Counted from the first letter of the stretch, positions 16,155 through 25,799 are shown. The stretch is 26,176 nucleotides of DNA from Bacteroidales bacterium UBA6401 (GCA_002438635.1 DJPX01000040.1:1-26176), one strand, 5' to 3'. The notes: generated by a model not told the origin, from the sequence alone. Numbers and translations are program-made.

Positions 16155-17306
16155 CTACTTGTGCGTTTTATCATCCAACACTTTGTATGCCTCATCTACT
16201 ATTATTTGGGCAGAGTTAGGTATGGCCAATGTGGCCGCATTTTTGCCTAATCGCTCACATTCTTCCGGTTCTGAAAGAAGTGCCAATGCTTCTTTCATTA
16301 ATTTTTCTTCTGCCTCGCAATCTGGGATCATCTTCGCTGCTCCTTTATTTACAAGCGCCATAGCATTGTGCCTTTGATGGTCTTCAGCCACATTAGGGGA
16401 GGGAACGAAAATGCAGGCTTTACCTACCATACATATTTCAGATATGGAGCTGGCTCCAGAGCGGGATAAAATAAGATCTGCACATGCATAAGCAAGATCC
16501 ATCCTGTCTATGAATGCGCTGTAGTGGATAGAAGGTTGTGGATGTTCTGCCATGAAATCGGAGACTTGTTTTTCGTAATATTTGCCACACTGCCATAGAA
16601 CTTCTACGTCTTCTCCTCCTGGACATCCTTCTGATATCCATTTCATTACAGTTCGATTAAGTGTGCCGCATCCAAGACTGCCACCCACGATAAGAAGATG
16701 TTTTTTCCCCTCGCTTAGTGAGAAATGGGCCAATCCCTGTGCTCGCTTTTGCGGAGTTGATGGCCGGATATCCGCCCTAATGGGATTTCCGCTTTTGACT
16801 ATTTTCCACTTTGGAAAAAATTTATCCATTCCATCATAAGCCACGCATACTCTATCCACATCTCCTGCAAGCATGCGATTGGTAAGTCCGGCGAATCCAT
16901 TCTGTTCTTGAATGAGAGTAGGTATGTGTTTTGACATGGCAGCACTTAATAGAGGTGCGCTTGCATATCCGCCTACGCCTATTGCTATGTCAGGTGCAAA
17001 GTCTTTTATTATTTTGAATGCCTTGATCTCGCTGTAAATGGTTTTGAATGGAACTTGAATGTTGTGAATCAGCCCTTTCAGTGAGAATTTGCGTTGTATT
17101 CCGCATATAGGAAGTCCTATTATGTCGAATCCTGCAGCAGGCACTTTTTCCATCTCCATTTTATCCTTGGCTCCGACAAAGAGGATTTTGCTGTCCGGAT
17201 TCAATTCTTTGAATTTGCTCGCTATGGCTATGGCTGGGAAGATATGTCCGCCTGTGCCTCCACCGCTGATGATAATTCTAATTGGTCTGTATTCCATCTG
17301 TTTCAA
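16155..17306 (-). CDS. murG: UDP-N-acetylglucosamine--MurNAc-(pentapeptide)-pyrophosphoryl-undecaprenol GlcNAc transferase
   Basis: MurG adds GlcNAc to lipid I to make lipid II at the inner face of the membrane. The 383-residue GT28 glycosyltransferase has the donor/acceptor loop GGGTGGH at 15-21, a second loop VGGYASAPL, the conserved EQNGFAGLTNR, GGSLGCGTLNR in the C-domain, and the UDP-GlcNAc pocket SRSGASSISEI. The start at 17306 overlaps the end of ftsW by 29 bases. Met4 at 17297 is an equally plausible start. It is followed without a gap by murC. Confidence 0.95.
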   Translation of the reverse strand: MKQMEYRPIRIIISGGGTGGHIFPAIAIASKFKELNPDSKILFVGAKDKMEMEKVPAAGFDIIGLPICGIQRKFSLKGLIHNIQVPFKTIYSEIKAFKIIKDFAPDIAIGVGGYASAPLLSAAMSKHIPTLIQEQNGFAGLTNRMLAGDVDRVCVAYDGMDKFFPKWKIVKSGNPIRADIRPSTPQKRAQGLAHFSLSEGKKHLLIVGGSLGCGTLNRTVMKWISEGCPGGEDVEVLWQCGKYYEKQVSDFMAEHPQPSIHYSAFIDRMDLAYACADLILSRSGASSISEICMVGKACIFVPSPNVAEDHQRHNAMALVNKGAAKMIPDCEAEEKLMKEALALLSEPEECERLGKNAATLAIPNSAQIIVDEAYKVLDDKTHK

Positions 17307-18639
17307 AATTGTCTAAATCTGAAAGTCCTTCAGATATGTTGTCATTTGTTGACGGTTCTATGATTGGCGCAGCTTCTTTACTAAGCTTGGCCATACCTCT
17401 ATTGGCTATTCTGCTAATGCTTAATATTATTCCGAATGCAATGCTAAAGCATATAAAGGCGAAGGAGCCGTGGCTAAGCATAGGCAGGGTTTGGCCGGTA
17501 AGTATCCAACCCATGTTTACTGCAATGTGCAAAGAAGCTTGGCCCGAAATAAGAAGAACCAACCCAAATATAGCACATTTTGCAAAAAGATTATTGGTGC
17601 AACTCTTGATAATAAGTGTTCCTCGAGCCAGTAGAGATAGGTAAAGCATTATGACAAATAAACTTAACAGCCCATATTCTTCTATTATGAAACTGAACAT
17701 ATAGTCTTCAGACATATCTGGAACCACATATCGCTGAGTGCTTTGGCCGGGACCTTTACCTAAAAGTCCACCTTGCTTTATGGCAAGTTTGGCACTGAAT
17801 GGTTGTCTTAGTTTATCCAAAGCTATTTGTTTATCTGCAGCATTATCGGCCAATTTATAGTCTTTCTCAGGGGTTCCAGGGAATATTCTCCCTATTGCCG
17901 TTCCTACTCTTTCGAATTGTGGATGTGCAGTGTTTTTAGTAGTAGCATAAATACAATAAGCACCAGTTATAATAACCAATAAAATACCTATTAGGATTAG
18001 ACTACGCTTTATTTCATTTGTCCCCACGGCGATGGTGATTATCATAATGGCGGACAGAAGTAATGCTGCTGAATTGGACCCGTGCATAACAAGCGGTATT
18101 GTCAGAAAAAACGGAACGTACAGCATAATTATTCGCCTTACAACAGGTTTTTTAAGAAAGTTCAGTTTATCCTTAAGAAAGGCGGGTTTTTCGATTAATA
18201 ATTTTCGATTATTTTCTAAAGCGTCTATAGCCCACGCGATGTACATCATCATGGCTACTTTTACTATTTCGAACACGTGTATCTGGAAACCTCCTATGGT
18301 TATGAATCTTACGGCTCCATTGACTTCATCGCCTATAATTAGCAACAACAATAGAAGGATTATAGATATCGCAAATCCGAATCTTGAGCATTTGCGAAAG
18401 AATTCTATATCTTTTATGTTATAGATGAATATTACTAATGCTAATCCTAGTCCCACTATTTTGATATGGTCCAGCATTATGTCCAATCTGGTAGTATTTT
18501 CCGTGGTAAGTCGCGAGGAGGATGAAAAGATGAATACTATTGATAATAGCATAAGCATCAGCAGAATCATCCATACCACCTTGTCACCTGCCAAGTGGTC
18601 TAGAAAATACCAGAATTTTTTCTTCGTCTCTTTGGTCAT
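17278..18639 (-). CDS. ftsW: SEDS-family peptidoglycan glycosyltransferase FtsW
   Basis: FtsW is a multi-pass inner-membrane polymerase of lipid II acting with FtsI at the septum. The 453-residue protein has about ten hydrophobic segments. The SEDS hallmark regions are present: GAVRFITIGGFQIHVFE (ending Glu124), GKGPGQSTQRYVVPDMSED with the likely catalytic Asp312, and LTGQTLPMLSHG at 380-391. That last motif normally reads LPxISxGG, and here one glycine is replaced (LSHGSFAF). A polar tail of about 45 residues follows the last membrane span. The start overlaps the murD stop by ATGA. Confidence 0.92.
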   Translation of the reverse strand: MTKETKKKFWYFLDHLAGDKVVWMILLMLMLLSIVFIFSSSSRLTTENTTRLDIMLDHIKIVGLGLALVIFIYNIKDIEFFRKCSRFGFAISIILLLLLLIIGDEVNGAVRFITIGGFQIHVFEIVKVAMMMYIAWAIDALENNRKLLIEKPAFLKDKLNFLKKPVVRRIIMLYVPFFLTIPLVMHGSNSAALLLSAIMIITIAVGTNEIKRSLILIGILLVIITGAYCIYATTKNTAHPQFERVGTAIGRIFPGTPEKDYKLADNAADKQIALDKLRQPFSAKLAIKQGGLLGKGPGQSTQRYVVPDMSEDYMFSFIIEEYGLLSLFVIMLYLSLLARGTLIIKSCTNNLFAKCAIFGLVLLISGQASLHIAVNMGWILTGQTLPMLSHGSFAFICFSIAFGIILSISRIANRGMAKLSKEAAPIIEPSTNDNISEGLSDLDNFETDGIQTN

Positions 18640-19976
18640 AGTGCTCTAACAGCTTCTTTAAACTGCCTGCCACGATCTTCGTAGTTTTTAAAGAGGTCAA
18701 AACTTGAGCAACAAGGACTTAGCAACACTACATCTCCTGGTTTGGCAAATAGAGATGCCGCTTTTACCGCCTTTATGGCAGAGTCTGTGTCGATCATATT
18801 ATCCTTTCCAACTATGTTTTCGAATGCTTCGTGGATGCGTTCATTATGTAAGCCCATGCAGACTATAGCTTTGACTTTTTCCTTTACGAGATCGTTCAAA
18901 ACGGAGTAGTCATTCCCCTTATCTTTTCCGCCTACTATCCATACTATTGGGCGTTTCTGACATTCAAGAGCATACCATGCAGAATCCACATTGGTGGCTT
19001 TCGAGTCATTTATATACAAGACATCTTTTATGCTTAGTACTGGCTCAAGTCTATGTTCTATGGGCTGGAAAGTACTAAGTGCTTCACGAATCACGCAATT
19101 GCTTATACCAGTGGCCTTTGCAGCAAGCGCCGCAGCCATAGAATTGTATATGTTATGCTTCCCTCCCAGTGCCAATTCTTTCAGATATATTTCGCTTTCA
19201 TCGTTTTCATATTCTATGACTATTTTATCTTTGTCCAAATAAGCTCCTTGTGAAACTATCTTTTCCTGCGTGAATGGGAGTTTTTTGGCTTGTATTAGAA
19301 TTTGATCTAAATGCCCGATGGTGATTTGGTCGTCGGAGTCGAATATGAAAACATCTTCTGGGCGCAGATTTCGAGTTATTCGGAATTTGGCTCTAACATA
19401 ATTTTCCATTTGATAGTCGTATCTATCAAGATGGTCTGGCGTTATGTTCGTTATTATGGCTATGTCTGGTCGGAAATCGTAACACCCGTCCAATTGAAAA
19501 CTGCTTATCTCTAGGACATAGTAATCGTGATGCTGTGTGGCTACTTGAAGCGCGTAACTTTTGCCTATGTTTCCTCCTAGTCCTACATTCAGCCCGGCTT
19601 TTTGCAGAAGATAATATATTAGGGACGTAGTAGTCGTCTTACCATTTGACCCTGTTATGCAGATTTTCTTCGCTTGGTCATATCGACCGGCAAATTCTAT
19701 TTCGGATATAATATGAATTCCCTTCGCTTCGATTTCCCTTACAATCGGTGCGCTTGAAGGGATGCCCGGGCTCTTGATGATTTCATCTGCCTTCAAGATT
19801 ATCTCTGTACTATGTTTTCCTTCTTCATAGTCAATGCCCCACTTTTCAAGTGTCGCTTTATATTCAGGTGCTATGACACCACTATCTGAAAGGAATACTT
19901 CATAGCCCTTAACTTTAGCCAAAACTGCGGCGCCCGTTCCACTTTCGGCACCTCCTAAAACTATGATTTTTGACAT
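18636..19976 (-). CDS. murD: UDP-N-acetylmuramoyl-L-alanine--D-glutamate ligase
   Basis: MurD adds D-glutamate to UDP-MurNAc-L-Ala. In the 446-residue protein the N-terminal UDP-binding domain opens IIVLGGAESGTGAAVLA. The ATP loop GSNGKTTTT is at 109-117, GGNIGKSYAL and ITPDHLDRY mark the central domain, and YINDSKATN plus WIVGGKDKGNDY mark the C-terminal domain that binds D-Glu. It starts one base after the mraY stop and overlaps ftsW by ATGA. Confidence 0.96.
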   Translation of the reverse strand: MSKIIVLGGAESGTGAAVLAKVKGYEVFLSDSGVIAPEYKATLEKWGIDYEEGKHSTEIILKADEIIKSPGIPSSAPIVREIEAKGIHIISEIEFAGRYDQAKKICITGSNGKTTTTSLIYYLLQKAGLNVGLGGNIGKSYALQVATQHHDYYVLEISSFQLDGCYDFRPDIAIITNITPDHLDRYDYQMENYVRAKFRITRNLRPEDVFIFDSDDQITIGHLDQILIQAKKLPFTQEKIVSQGAYLDKDKIVIEYENDESEIYLKELALGGKHNIYNSMAAALAAKATGISNCVIREALSTFQPIEHRLEPVLSIKDVLYINDSKATNVDSAWYALECQKRPIVWIVGGKDKGNDYSVLNDLVKEKVKAIVCMGLHNERIHEAFENIVGKDNMIDTDSAIKAVKAASLFAKPGDVVLLSPCCSSFDLFKNYEDRGRQFKEAVRAL

Positions 19977-19977
19977 A

Positions 19978-21195
19978 TTATCTTATTTTTAATAAAGCCA
20001 ATGTACTTACGGCAAGCAGTATGCCGACTAACCAGAATCGTGTTACTATTCTGGGCTCCGGAATGCCCTTCTTTTGAAAATGGTGATGAATAGGTGCCAT
20101 TAGAAATAGCCTTTTGGCCGTGCCATATTTTTTACGAGTATATCTAAAATAGCCGCGCTGAAGTAGTACGGAGAGACTTTCTACGAGAAAAATCCCACAT
20201 AAAACAGGCAGAAGCAGCTCCTTTCTCAGCAGAACTGCACTGACTCCTATTATACCGCCTATGGTTAGACTTCCTGTATCTCCCATAAAGACTTGGGCTG
20301 GAAAAGTGTTATACCAAAGAAATCCACCTAGTGCTCCCACAAACCCGGCCATAAACACGGCTATCTCTCCCGATCCAGGGATAAACATAATGTTAAGGTA
20401 GTGCGAGTCTATTACATTGCCGCTTAGCCATGCCAATATACCTAACACCACACCTACTATGGCTGTTGTACCAGTGGAGAGCCCATCCATTCCGTCTGTA
20501 AGATTGGCCCCATTGGAACAGGCCAATATTATAAAGATAATTACAAGGGCGTAGATAGCCCATTTGCAGTACCAACCGAGAGCTCCTTTGAAAGGAGAGA
20601 GGCTGGCATAGTCGAACTCGTGATCTTTTACGAATGGAATTGTGGTTGTCGTGGTTTTGACTACATCCTCCCTTATCGTTATTTCTTCTTGTGTGTTTTC
20701 ATCTATGGTGGTGCTTGTTTCGCGGACTACTATTTTAGGAGAGAAGCATACGGTGGCAGCTACTATTATGCCTAGGATGAATTGACCTAGGAGTTTCTTT
20801 TTTTCGCTGAGCCCGTTTTTGTCGTGTTTGAAGACTTTTATGTAGTCGTCTCTAAAGCCTAATCCTCCACACCATAATGTAGTGAAAATCAAAATCTGAA
20901 TATAAATGTTAGATAGATCACACACTAGTAGGACAGATATCATAAGGGCCCCTATAATGATCACTCCACCCATAGTAGGAGTTCCTTTTTTATTCATTTG
21001 ACCCTCTAGGCCAAGGTCTCTAATAGTTTCTCCTATCTGCTTTTTTTGAAGAAAAGCTATCACTCGTTTCCCTAAAAATATAGCTACTGCAATAGAGATA
21101 ACACTAGCAAGCATAGCCCTAAAGGATAGATAATTCATAAGGCCCTGCCCAGGAAGGTCGTATTTTTCAAGAAATTCGAATAAGTATTTTAGCAT
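19978..21195 (-). CDS. mraY: Phospho-N-acetylmuramoyl-pentapeptide transferase
   Basis: MraY transfers phospho-MurNAc-pentapeptide to undecaprenyl phosphate, giving lipid I. The 405-residue polytopic protein has the catalytic Asp116-Asp117 in FRDDYIK, NLTDGMDGLSTG, FMGDTGSL, and the MAPIHHHFQKKG loop. A hydrophilic insertion of about 45 residues (near 155-200, with TTTTT-rich sequence) is typical of Bacteroidota MraY. The start overlaps the end of murE by 7 bases. Confidence 0.96.
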   Translation of the reverse strand: MLKYLFEFLEKYDLPGQGLMNYLSFRAMLASVISIAVAIFLGKRVIAFLQKKQIGETIRDLGLEGQMNKKGTPTMGGVIIIGALMISVLLVCDLSNIYIQILIFTTLWCGGLGFRDDYIKVFKHDKNGLSEKKKLLGQFILGIIVAATVCFSPKIVVRETSTTIDENTQEEITIREDVVKTTTTTIPFVKDHEFDYASLSPFKGALGWYCKWAIYALVIIFIILACSNGANLTDGMDGLSTGTTAIVGVVLGILAWLSGNVIDSHYLNIMFIPGSGEIAVFMAGFVGALGGFLWYNTFPAQVFMGDTGSLTIGGIIGVSAVLLRKELLLPVLCGIFLVESLSVLLQRGYFRYTRKKYGTAKRLFLMAPIHHHFQKKGIPEPRIVTRFWLVGILLAVSTLALLKIR

Positions 21196-22589
21196 TTTTC
21201 CAATATCTCCTTTACTATTTCTTTTTCATCAAAGTGATGTTTGATGTTTCCAATTATCTGATAATTTTCGTGACCTTTCCCTGCCAATAGTATGGTGGCG
21301 CTGGGCTTTGAAAATATTATGGCTGCGCGGATAGCTTCTTTTCTATCGGGAATGCGTATGGTTTTCGCTTTGCCTTCAAAAGAAAGCCCATTGCAAATCT
21401 CATCCATTATATCTTCGGTGCGCTCGGTGCGACTATTGTCCGAGGTGACTATTATACGATCTGCATATTTCTGAGCGATTTGTGCCATTTCCGGGCGCTT
21501 GGTGCGGTCTCTGTCACCTCCACATCCGAATAAACACACCAGTTCTGCATCTCTGGAGATGTCTTTAAGTGTTTTTAGTACATTTTCGAGGGCGTCAGGT
21601 GTATGGGCGTAATCAATCACTATGGTCTTTCCTTCTTTTCCTTTAATGGTTTCAAGCCTGCCCGGAGCTTCTTTAAGAGCGCTTAAAGCCACAAGCGTAA
21701 CTTCTTTATCCAGACCCATTTCTACAGCTGTGGAGTAGATGGCCAGTAGGTTATAAGCATTGTGCTCACCTATTAGGGTGGTCCACACTTCGGTCCCGTC
21801 AATAACTAAAAGTGATCCATCCATCGACTGTTCTATTAGTCTGCAGGTATGGTCGGCAATGGAACGACAAGAATATGTGACAACTCTAGCCTTGGTGTTT
21901 TGAACCATTACCATTCCATTTTTATCGTCAATATTGGTTATGGCTACGGCTTCTTTTCCCAGAGAATCAAAAAAGGCTTTCTTGCACTTTAAGTATTGGG
22001 CGAAAGTGCCGTGATAATCAAGATGATCGTGCGTAAGGTTAGAAAATATACCTACTGCGAATTCTAGCCCATCTATACGATGCTGATCAACCCCTATGGA
22101 ACTCACCTCCATAAAGCAATAGGTGCAACCATAATCCACCATTTGGGATAATAAAGAATTAATGGTAAGTGGATCTGCAGTGGTATTGGCCGTTTCGCTG
22201 CGAAAGGGGCCGACATAATTGGCAATAGTAGAAAGCAGTCCGCATTCATATCCAACTTTTCTAAAAAGATTGTATAGAAGTGTGACTGTGGTGGTCTTTC
22301 CGTTTGTCCCCGTAATGCCAACCAAGCGTAATTTGCCAGAAGGGTGATCGTAAAATCGATCCGCTATCAATGCAAGCCCCTTCCTATCTACATGTATAGC
22401 GGCTATGGCTCCTTTTTCTATTGCCTGATCGACATAGTCCAGCCCATCGGAAGTGGTTCCTTTCAGTGCTAGAAATACTTCGCCCTGTTGTACCTTCCTC
22501 GAATCGCAACATAAGGAATGTACTTCGCATTCGGCATCACCATGGAGTATTGTGGCGTCCAGATCGTTTATGAGTTTAGATAATTTCAT
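21189..22589 (-). CDS. murE: UDP-MurNAc-L-alanyl-D-glutamate--diamino acid ligase
   Basis: MurE adds the third stem residue (meso-diaminopimelate or lysine). In the 466-residue protein the P-loop TGTNGKTT is at 94-101, the carbamylated lysine is probably Lys203 in YLKCKKAFF, and the nucleotide-binding GCGGDRDRTKRPEM is near 355-368. The substrate-selecting motif reads DNSR at 384-387 instead of the canonical meso-DAP motif DNPR. Asp, Asn and Arg are kept, so meso-DAP remains the best guess, but the proline change is unusual. It overlaps ftsI by 14 bases and mraY by 7. Confidence 0.94.
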   Translation of the reverse strand: MKLSKLINDLDATILHGDAECEVHSLCCDSRKVQQGEVFLALKGTTSDGLDYVDQAIEKGAIAAIHVDRKGLALIADRFYDHPSGKLRLVGITGTNGKTTTVTLLYNLFRKVGYECGLLSTIANYVGPFRSETANTTADPLTINSLLSQMVDYGCTYCFMEVSSIGVDQHRIDGLEFAVGIFSNLTHDHLDYHGTFAQYLKCKKAFFDSLGKEAVAITNIDDKNGMVMVQNTKARVVTYSCRSIADHTCRLIEQSMDGSLLVIDGTEVWTTLIGEHNAYNLLAIYSTAVEMGLDKEVTLVALSALKEAPGRLETIKGKEGKTIVIDYAHTPDALENVLKTLKDISRDAELVCLFGCGGDRDRTKRPEMAQIAQKYADRIIVTSDNSRTERTEDIMDEICNGLSFEGKAKTIRIPDRKEAIRAAIIFSKPSATILLAGKGHENYQIIGNIKHHFDEKEIVKEILEKC

Positions 22590-24429
22590 TCCAATATGGG
22601 TCTATTTTATATATTTCGTTTATTGTTTCCAGGGCTACTTCTACTGGAATTACTCCTCCGAAGTAGTCTTTTTTAGTCAAATCTGTGTATAATACACAGA
22701 CTAGTGTGTATTGTGGATTGTCTGCAGGGAAAAACCCGGCAAATGTGCTCTGTTGTTTGTGGAAGCCTTCAGGAGTGTGGTATTTGCCGTTGATGACGAC
22801 ATAAGAGGTGCCGGTTTTCCCTGCTACAGGGCAGGCGGCTTTTTTAAGCCTCCAAGCGGTGCCTTCTTTACCAGTTACCGAGGATAACGCATCGGTAAGC
22901 ATAAGTGCTGTGTTTTCGCTACATATACTTTCGCTTTGAATTGATGGTCCTCTTTTCTCTATGATTTTTCCACCTTCCTCTATATCTTGAACAAGGTAGG
23001 GTTTCATCATTTTGCCTTTGTTGGCTATGGCGTTATAGAACATCAGCAGGTGCATGGGTGTGACACTTATGGAATATCCCATCGCTATCTGGGTTAAATC
23101 CTTTTTACTCCACCCTTTCCGTGAAGGATCACTTACCTGAGGATTAGTGATTTTTTCCGCAACGTCGAAATCGAATGGTGCAGTGAGCTGGTATTTCTTT
23201 ATCTTGTCTATAAAATCCTGAGGCTTGTCTTTGTAGTAGGTCTGAGCCAGATATCTGAATGCATAGTTGCTAGACACTTGAACACAATATCTTAAAGGAA
23301 TCTGAGTAGTGTTATGCTTTTTTTCGTAATCGGTAATGTGTCTGTCTTGTTGTTTTTCGTATCCTGGAAGAATTCCGTGGTTCCCGGGGATGGTTTCGTC
23401 TATGGAATGCACATAACCATCCTCTATGGCGGTCATAAGGGTGGCTATCTTGAATACAGAACCAGGCTCACCACGCCATGTTACAGCCACATTTTCATTT
23501 TCGCCTATAAGTCCAGCATTGTTTTTACTTAGATTGACCATAGCCTTGATGGCTCCGGTCTTGACATCCATAATGACGCAACACCCAGCATTAAGTTCTT
23601 TGTTTTCGACAAGTCTGGAGCGTAATGCTTTGTCAGCTATGTCTTGATAATCCACATTTAGCGTGGTCTTGATGTCTTTACCATTTACTTCACTTACATA
23701 GAGACTGTCATTGTCAAGGGCGAAGCCATTGTCTGTCTTTTTTATATAGTAATGTCCTGCCGTACCTTTCAGAATGTCGTTATATTTACCTTCTATTCCA
23801 CTTGAATAGAGGCCTTCGTCTGTATATGTTATAGTTCCTATGGTTCTTCTAGCGAGTGCACCAAAAGGGTAATGTCGCATCTGTATGGCCTCTGTCCATA
23901 CTCCTCCCTTGTATCTGCCTTGAGAAATTAGGGGATATTCCTTCAACTTGTCCAGCTGGTCTTTTTCGATGGGTTTACTTAGTTTAAGATAGTGATTTCC
24001 TTTGTCGAAGTTATTCCATAGCAGGGATTTATAGTAGGATGCACTTTCCCCATTAGGAGCAAATGCTTCTTCTAGGCCCTCTGCGAATAGGGCTGCATCT
24101 CTTTTCCATTGAGCTGCGTATTCTTTTCTCTCTTTAGCATCCATTCGTTTTAGCGCACCTTCATTGGGGCGACAATCGATATATAATTGATACTTCGGAT
24201 AGGATATGGCAAGTGGTCTTCCGTCAGAAGATAGTATACTGCCTCGTTTTTGTACAAGGGAAACTTTCCTAACTGGCTGACTAAGTTTTCTTTCAATTTC
24301 CGAATCGGGCTGCCAGAATGCCTGGATATAGATGATGCGAAGAAAAACCCCTATGCTCAATAATAGCATAAGGGCATAAATCCAATAAAGGGCTCTGCCA
24401 AGTCTATCTCCTGTTTCTCTACCTTTCAT
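22576..24429 (-). CDS. ftsI: Septal penicillin-binding protein (FtsI/PBP3-type transpeptidase)
   Basis: FtsI is a class B penicillin-binding protein that cross-links septal peptidoglycan with FtsW. The 617-residue protein has one N-terminal membrane anchor (about 14-36), a dimerisation/pedestal domain (KRGSILSSDGRPLA at 61-74 is the hallmark), and a transpeptidase domain with SVFK at 324-327 (Ser324 nucleophile), SSN at 386-388 and KTG at 538-540. Many Bacteroidota FtsI proteins are about 100 residues longer with a C-terminal PASTA domain; none is seen here. The start overlaps ftsL by ATGA, and its end overlaps murE. Confidence 0.94.
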   Translation of the reverse strand: MKGRETGDRLGRALYWIYALMLLLSIGVFLRIIYIQAFWQPDSEIERKLSQPVRKVSLVQKRGSILSSDGRPLAISYPKYQLYIDCRPNEGALKRMDAKERKEYAAQWKRDAALFAEGLEEAFAPNGESASYYKSLLWNNFDKGNHYLKLSKPIEKDQLDKLKEYPLISQGRYKGGVWTEAIQMRHYPFGALARRTIGTITYTDEGLYSSGIEGKYNDILKGTAGHYYIKKTDNGFALDNDSLYVSEVNGKDIKTTLNVDYQDIADKALRSRLVENKELNAGCCVIMDVKTGAIKAMVNLSKNNAGLIGENENVAVTWRGEPGSVFKIATLMTAIEDGYVHSIDETIPGNHGILPGYEKQQDRHITDYEKKHNTTQIPLRYCVQVSSNYAFRYLAQTYYKDKPQDFIDKIKKYQLTAPFDFDVAEKITNPQVSDPSRKGWSKKDLTQIAMGYSISVTPMHLLMFYNAIANKGKMMKPYLVQDIEEGGKIIEKRGPSIQSESICSENTALMLTDALSSVTGKEGTAWRLKKAACPVAGKTGTSYVVINGKYHTPEGFHKQQSTFAGFFPADNPQYTLVCVLYTDLTKKDYFGGVIPVEVALETINEIYKIDPYWNEII

Positions 24430-24752
24430 TTTAGTTCTTTTGCTGGCTTTTCCGGTTTTCTAATCTCAGAACCCATATTTTCTAGCCGTAACTCTATAGT
24501 GGAGCGTCTAGTTAATTCACTTAGCTGATAAGCTTTTAGGGAAAGCTCATTCTGCTGTTCTTTAAGTGTGTCGTTATTCCTTTTAACTTTAATCATGGTG
24601 TTATCGATTAAAAGGCTGATCCATATCGTGAGCAGACACATTCCCATACACACAATCACTTTGATAAAGTGCTTATCTAAGTGTAGTTGTAACATTAGCG
24701 AGCCGTTAATTACGGCTTTCAATATGTTTCTTAAAGTAGAGGAGATTTTCAT
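24426..24752 (-). CDS. ftsL: FtsL-like cell division protein
   Basis: This 108-residue bitopic membrane protein has a cytoplasmic end with ILKAVINGSL, one transmembrane segment (about 29-50, FIKVIVCMGMCLLTIWIS), and then a periplasmic coiled coil rich in N, L, E and K (about 55-95). Its size, topology and position between rsmH and ftsI match the Bacteroidota FtsL-type protein, which links FtsQ/FtsB with FtsW-FtsI. The sequence itself is weakly conserved, so the call depends on context. It overlaps both neighbours by ATGA. Confidence 0.83.
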   Translation of the reverse strand: MKISSTLRNILKAVINGSLMLQLHLDKHFIKVIVCMGMCLLTIWISLLIDNTMIKVKRNNDTLKEQQNELSLKAYQLSELTRRSTIELRLENMGSEIRKPEKPAKELK

Positions 24753-25651
24753 CGCTTTATCGCTATTCTAAGTTTAGCACTGCGTGCACGCGTGTTGTTC
24801 TCGATTTCTTCTTCAGTAGGCAGTATGGGTTTTCTATTTACGGCTTCAAGTGGGGAGCTGCCTTGCCCGAATAAATCCTTGATTACTATTCCATTTGGAT
24901 TGCCTGCTTTTATAAAGTTCTTTACCATCCTGTCTTCTAGTGAATGGTATGTTATGATGACCAATCGACCACCCGGCTTAAGAGACTTTATTGCGCCCTC
25001 TAGGAATTTTTCAAGAGAGCGCATTTCTTGATTAACTTCTATTCTAAGTGCTTGATATACTTGTGCCAAGTATTTATGTCCTGCGTATTTTGGAGTAAGC
25101 GCTTCGATGGCTTTGTCTAACTCGCCGGTGGTTTCTATTGCCGCTTCGCTTCTTTTGCTAACTATAAGGTGGGCCAATCTTCGCGCGCCTTCTACCTCTC
25201 CATATAATTTAAAAATTCTTTCCAGCTCTTCTTCCGGGTAGGTGTTAACTACCATCTGGGCGGTAAGTTCAGAGCGAGTATTCATACGCATATCTAGTGG
25301 AGCATCGTAGCGGAATGAAAAGCCTCTTTGTGCGGTGTCAAATTGATGAGAAGATACCCCCAAATCGGCAAGGATACCATCAAATCCACTTGTGGTTTCA
25401 AGTAGAGAGTAATTGTGTATGAAACGGAAATTATTATGAATTAGAGTAAACCTCGGATCCTTTATGGCTCTTTCCAGTGCATCGGCATCCCTGTCGAAGG
25501 CAATCAGGCGGCCTTTTTCGCTTAGTCTGCTAAGGATTTCTGCCGAATGCCCACCACCCCCGAATGTGGCGTCTGCATACACGCCGTCTGGCGTGGTAAT
25601 GAGAGCATCCACACTTTCTTTTAGAAGGACTGGTTTATGGTATTCGTACAT
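24749..25651 (-). CDS. rsmH: 16S rRNA (cytosine(1402)-N4)-methyltransferase
   Basis: RsmH (MraW) methylates N4 of C1402 in 16S rRNA using S-adenosylmethionine. The 300-residue protein has the characteristic N-terminus YHKPVLLKESVDAL, the SAM loop ATFGGGGHSAEIL at 28-40, LADLGVSSHQFD, GFSFRYDAPLDMRM, and near the end the VIITYHSLEDRMVKNF motif. It is the first gene of the fifteen-gene block. mraZ, its usual upstream partner, is absent; a candidate promoter lies about 26 bases upstream instead. Confidence 0.96.
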   Translation of the reverse strand: MYEYHKPVLLKESVDALITTPDGVYADATFGGGGHSAEILSRLSEKGRLIAFDRDADALERAIKDPRFTLIHNNFRFIHNYSLLETTSGFDGILADLGVSSHQFDTAQRGFSFRYDAPLDMRMNTRSELTAQMVVNTYPEEELERIFKLYGEVEGARRLAHLIVSKRSEAAIETTGELDKAIEALTPKYAGHKYLAQVYQALRIEVNQEMRSLEKFLEGAIKSLKPGGRLVIITYHSLEDRMVKNFIKAGNPNGIVIKDLFGQGSSPLEAVNRKPILPTEEEIENNTRARSAKLRIAIKR

Positions 25652-25676
25652 TTGGAAAAGCCTTTTTAAACTCGCG

Positions 25677-25684
25677 CAAATTTA
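25677..25684 (-). promoter_or_regulatory. Candidate -7 promoter element for the dcw block
   Basis: The minus strand reads TAAATTTG, an exact TAnnTTTG match, 25 bases before the rsmH ATG. No clear TTTG -33 element lies 19-21 bases further upstream, so the call is tentative. It is the only good match in the leader and would drive the whole block. Confidence 0.4.
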
Positions 25685-25799
25685 ACAAAAAATCCTCACA
25701 TTAGAAGCTGTTTTGACCATTGTAAAAATTTGGTTTCATTATAATGTCTAACATATTTGATCGAGTTGGATATTTTGTGGTTCCGCCGTGAGTTATGAA

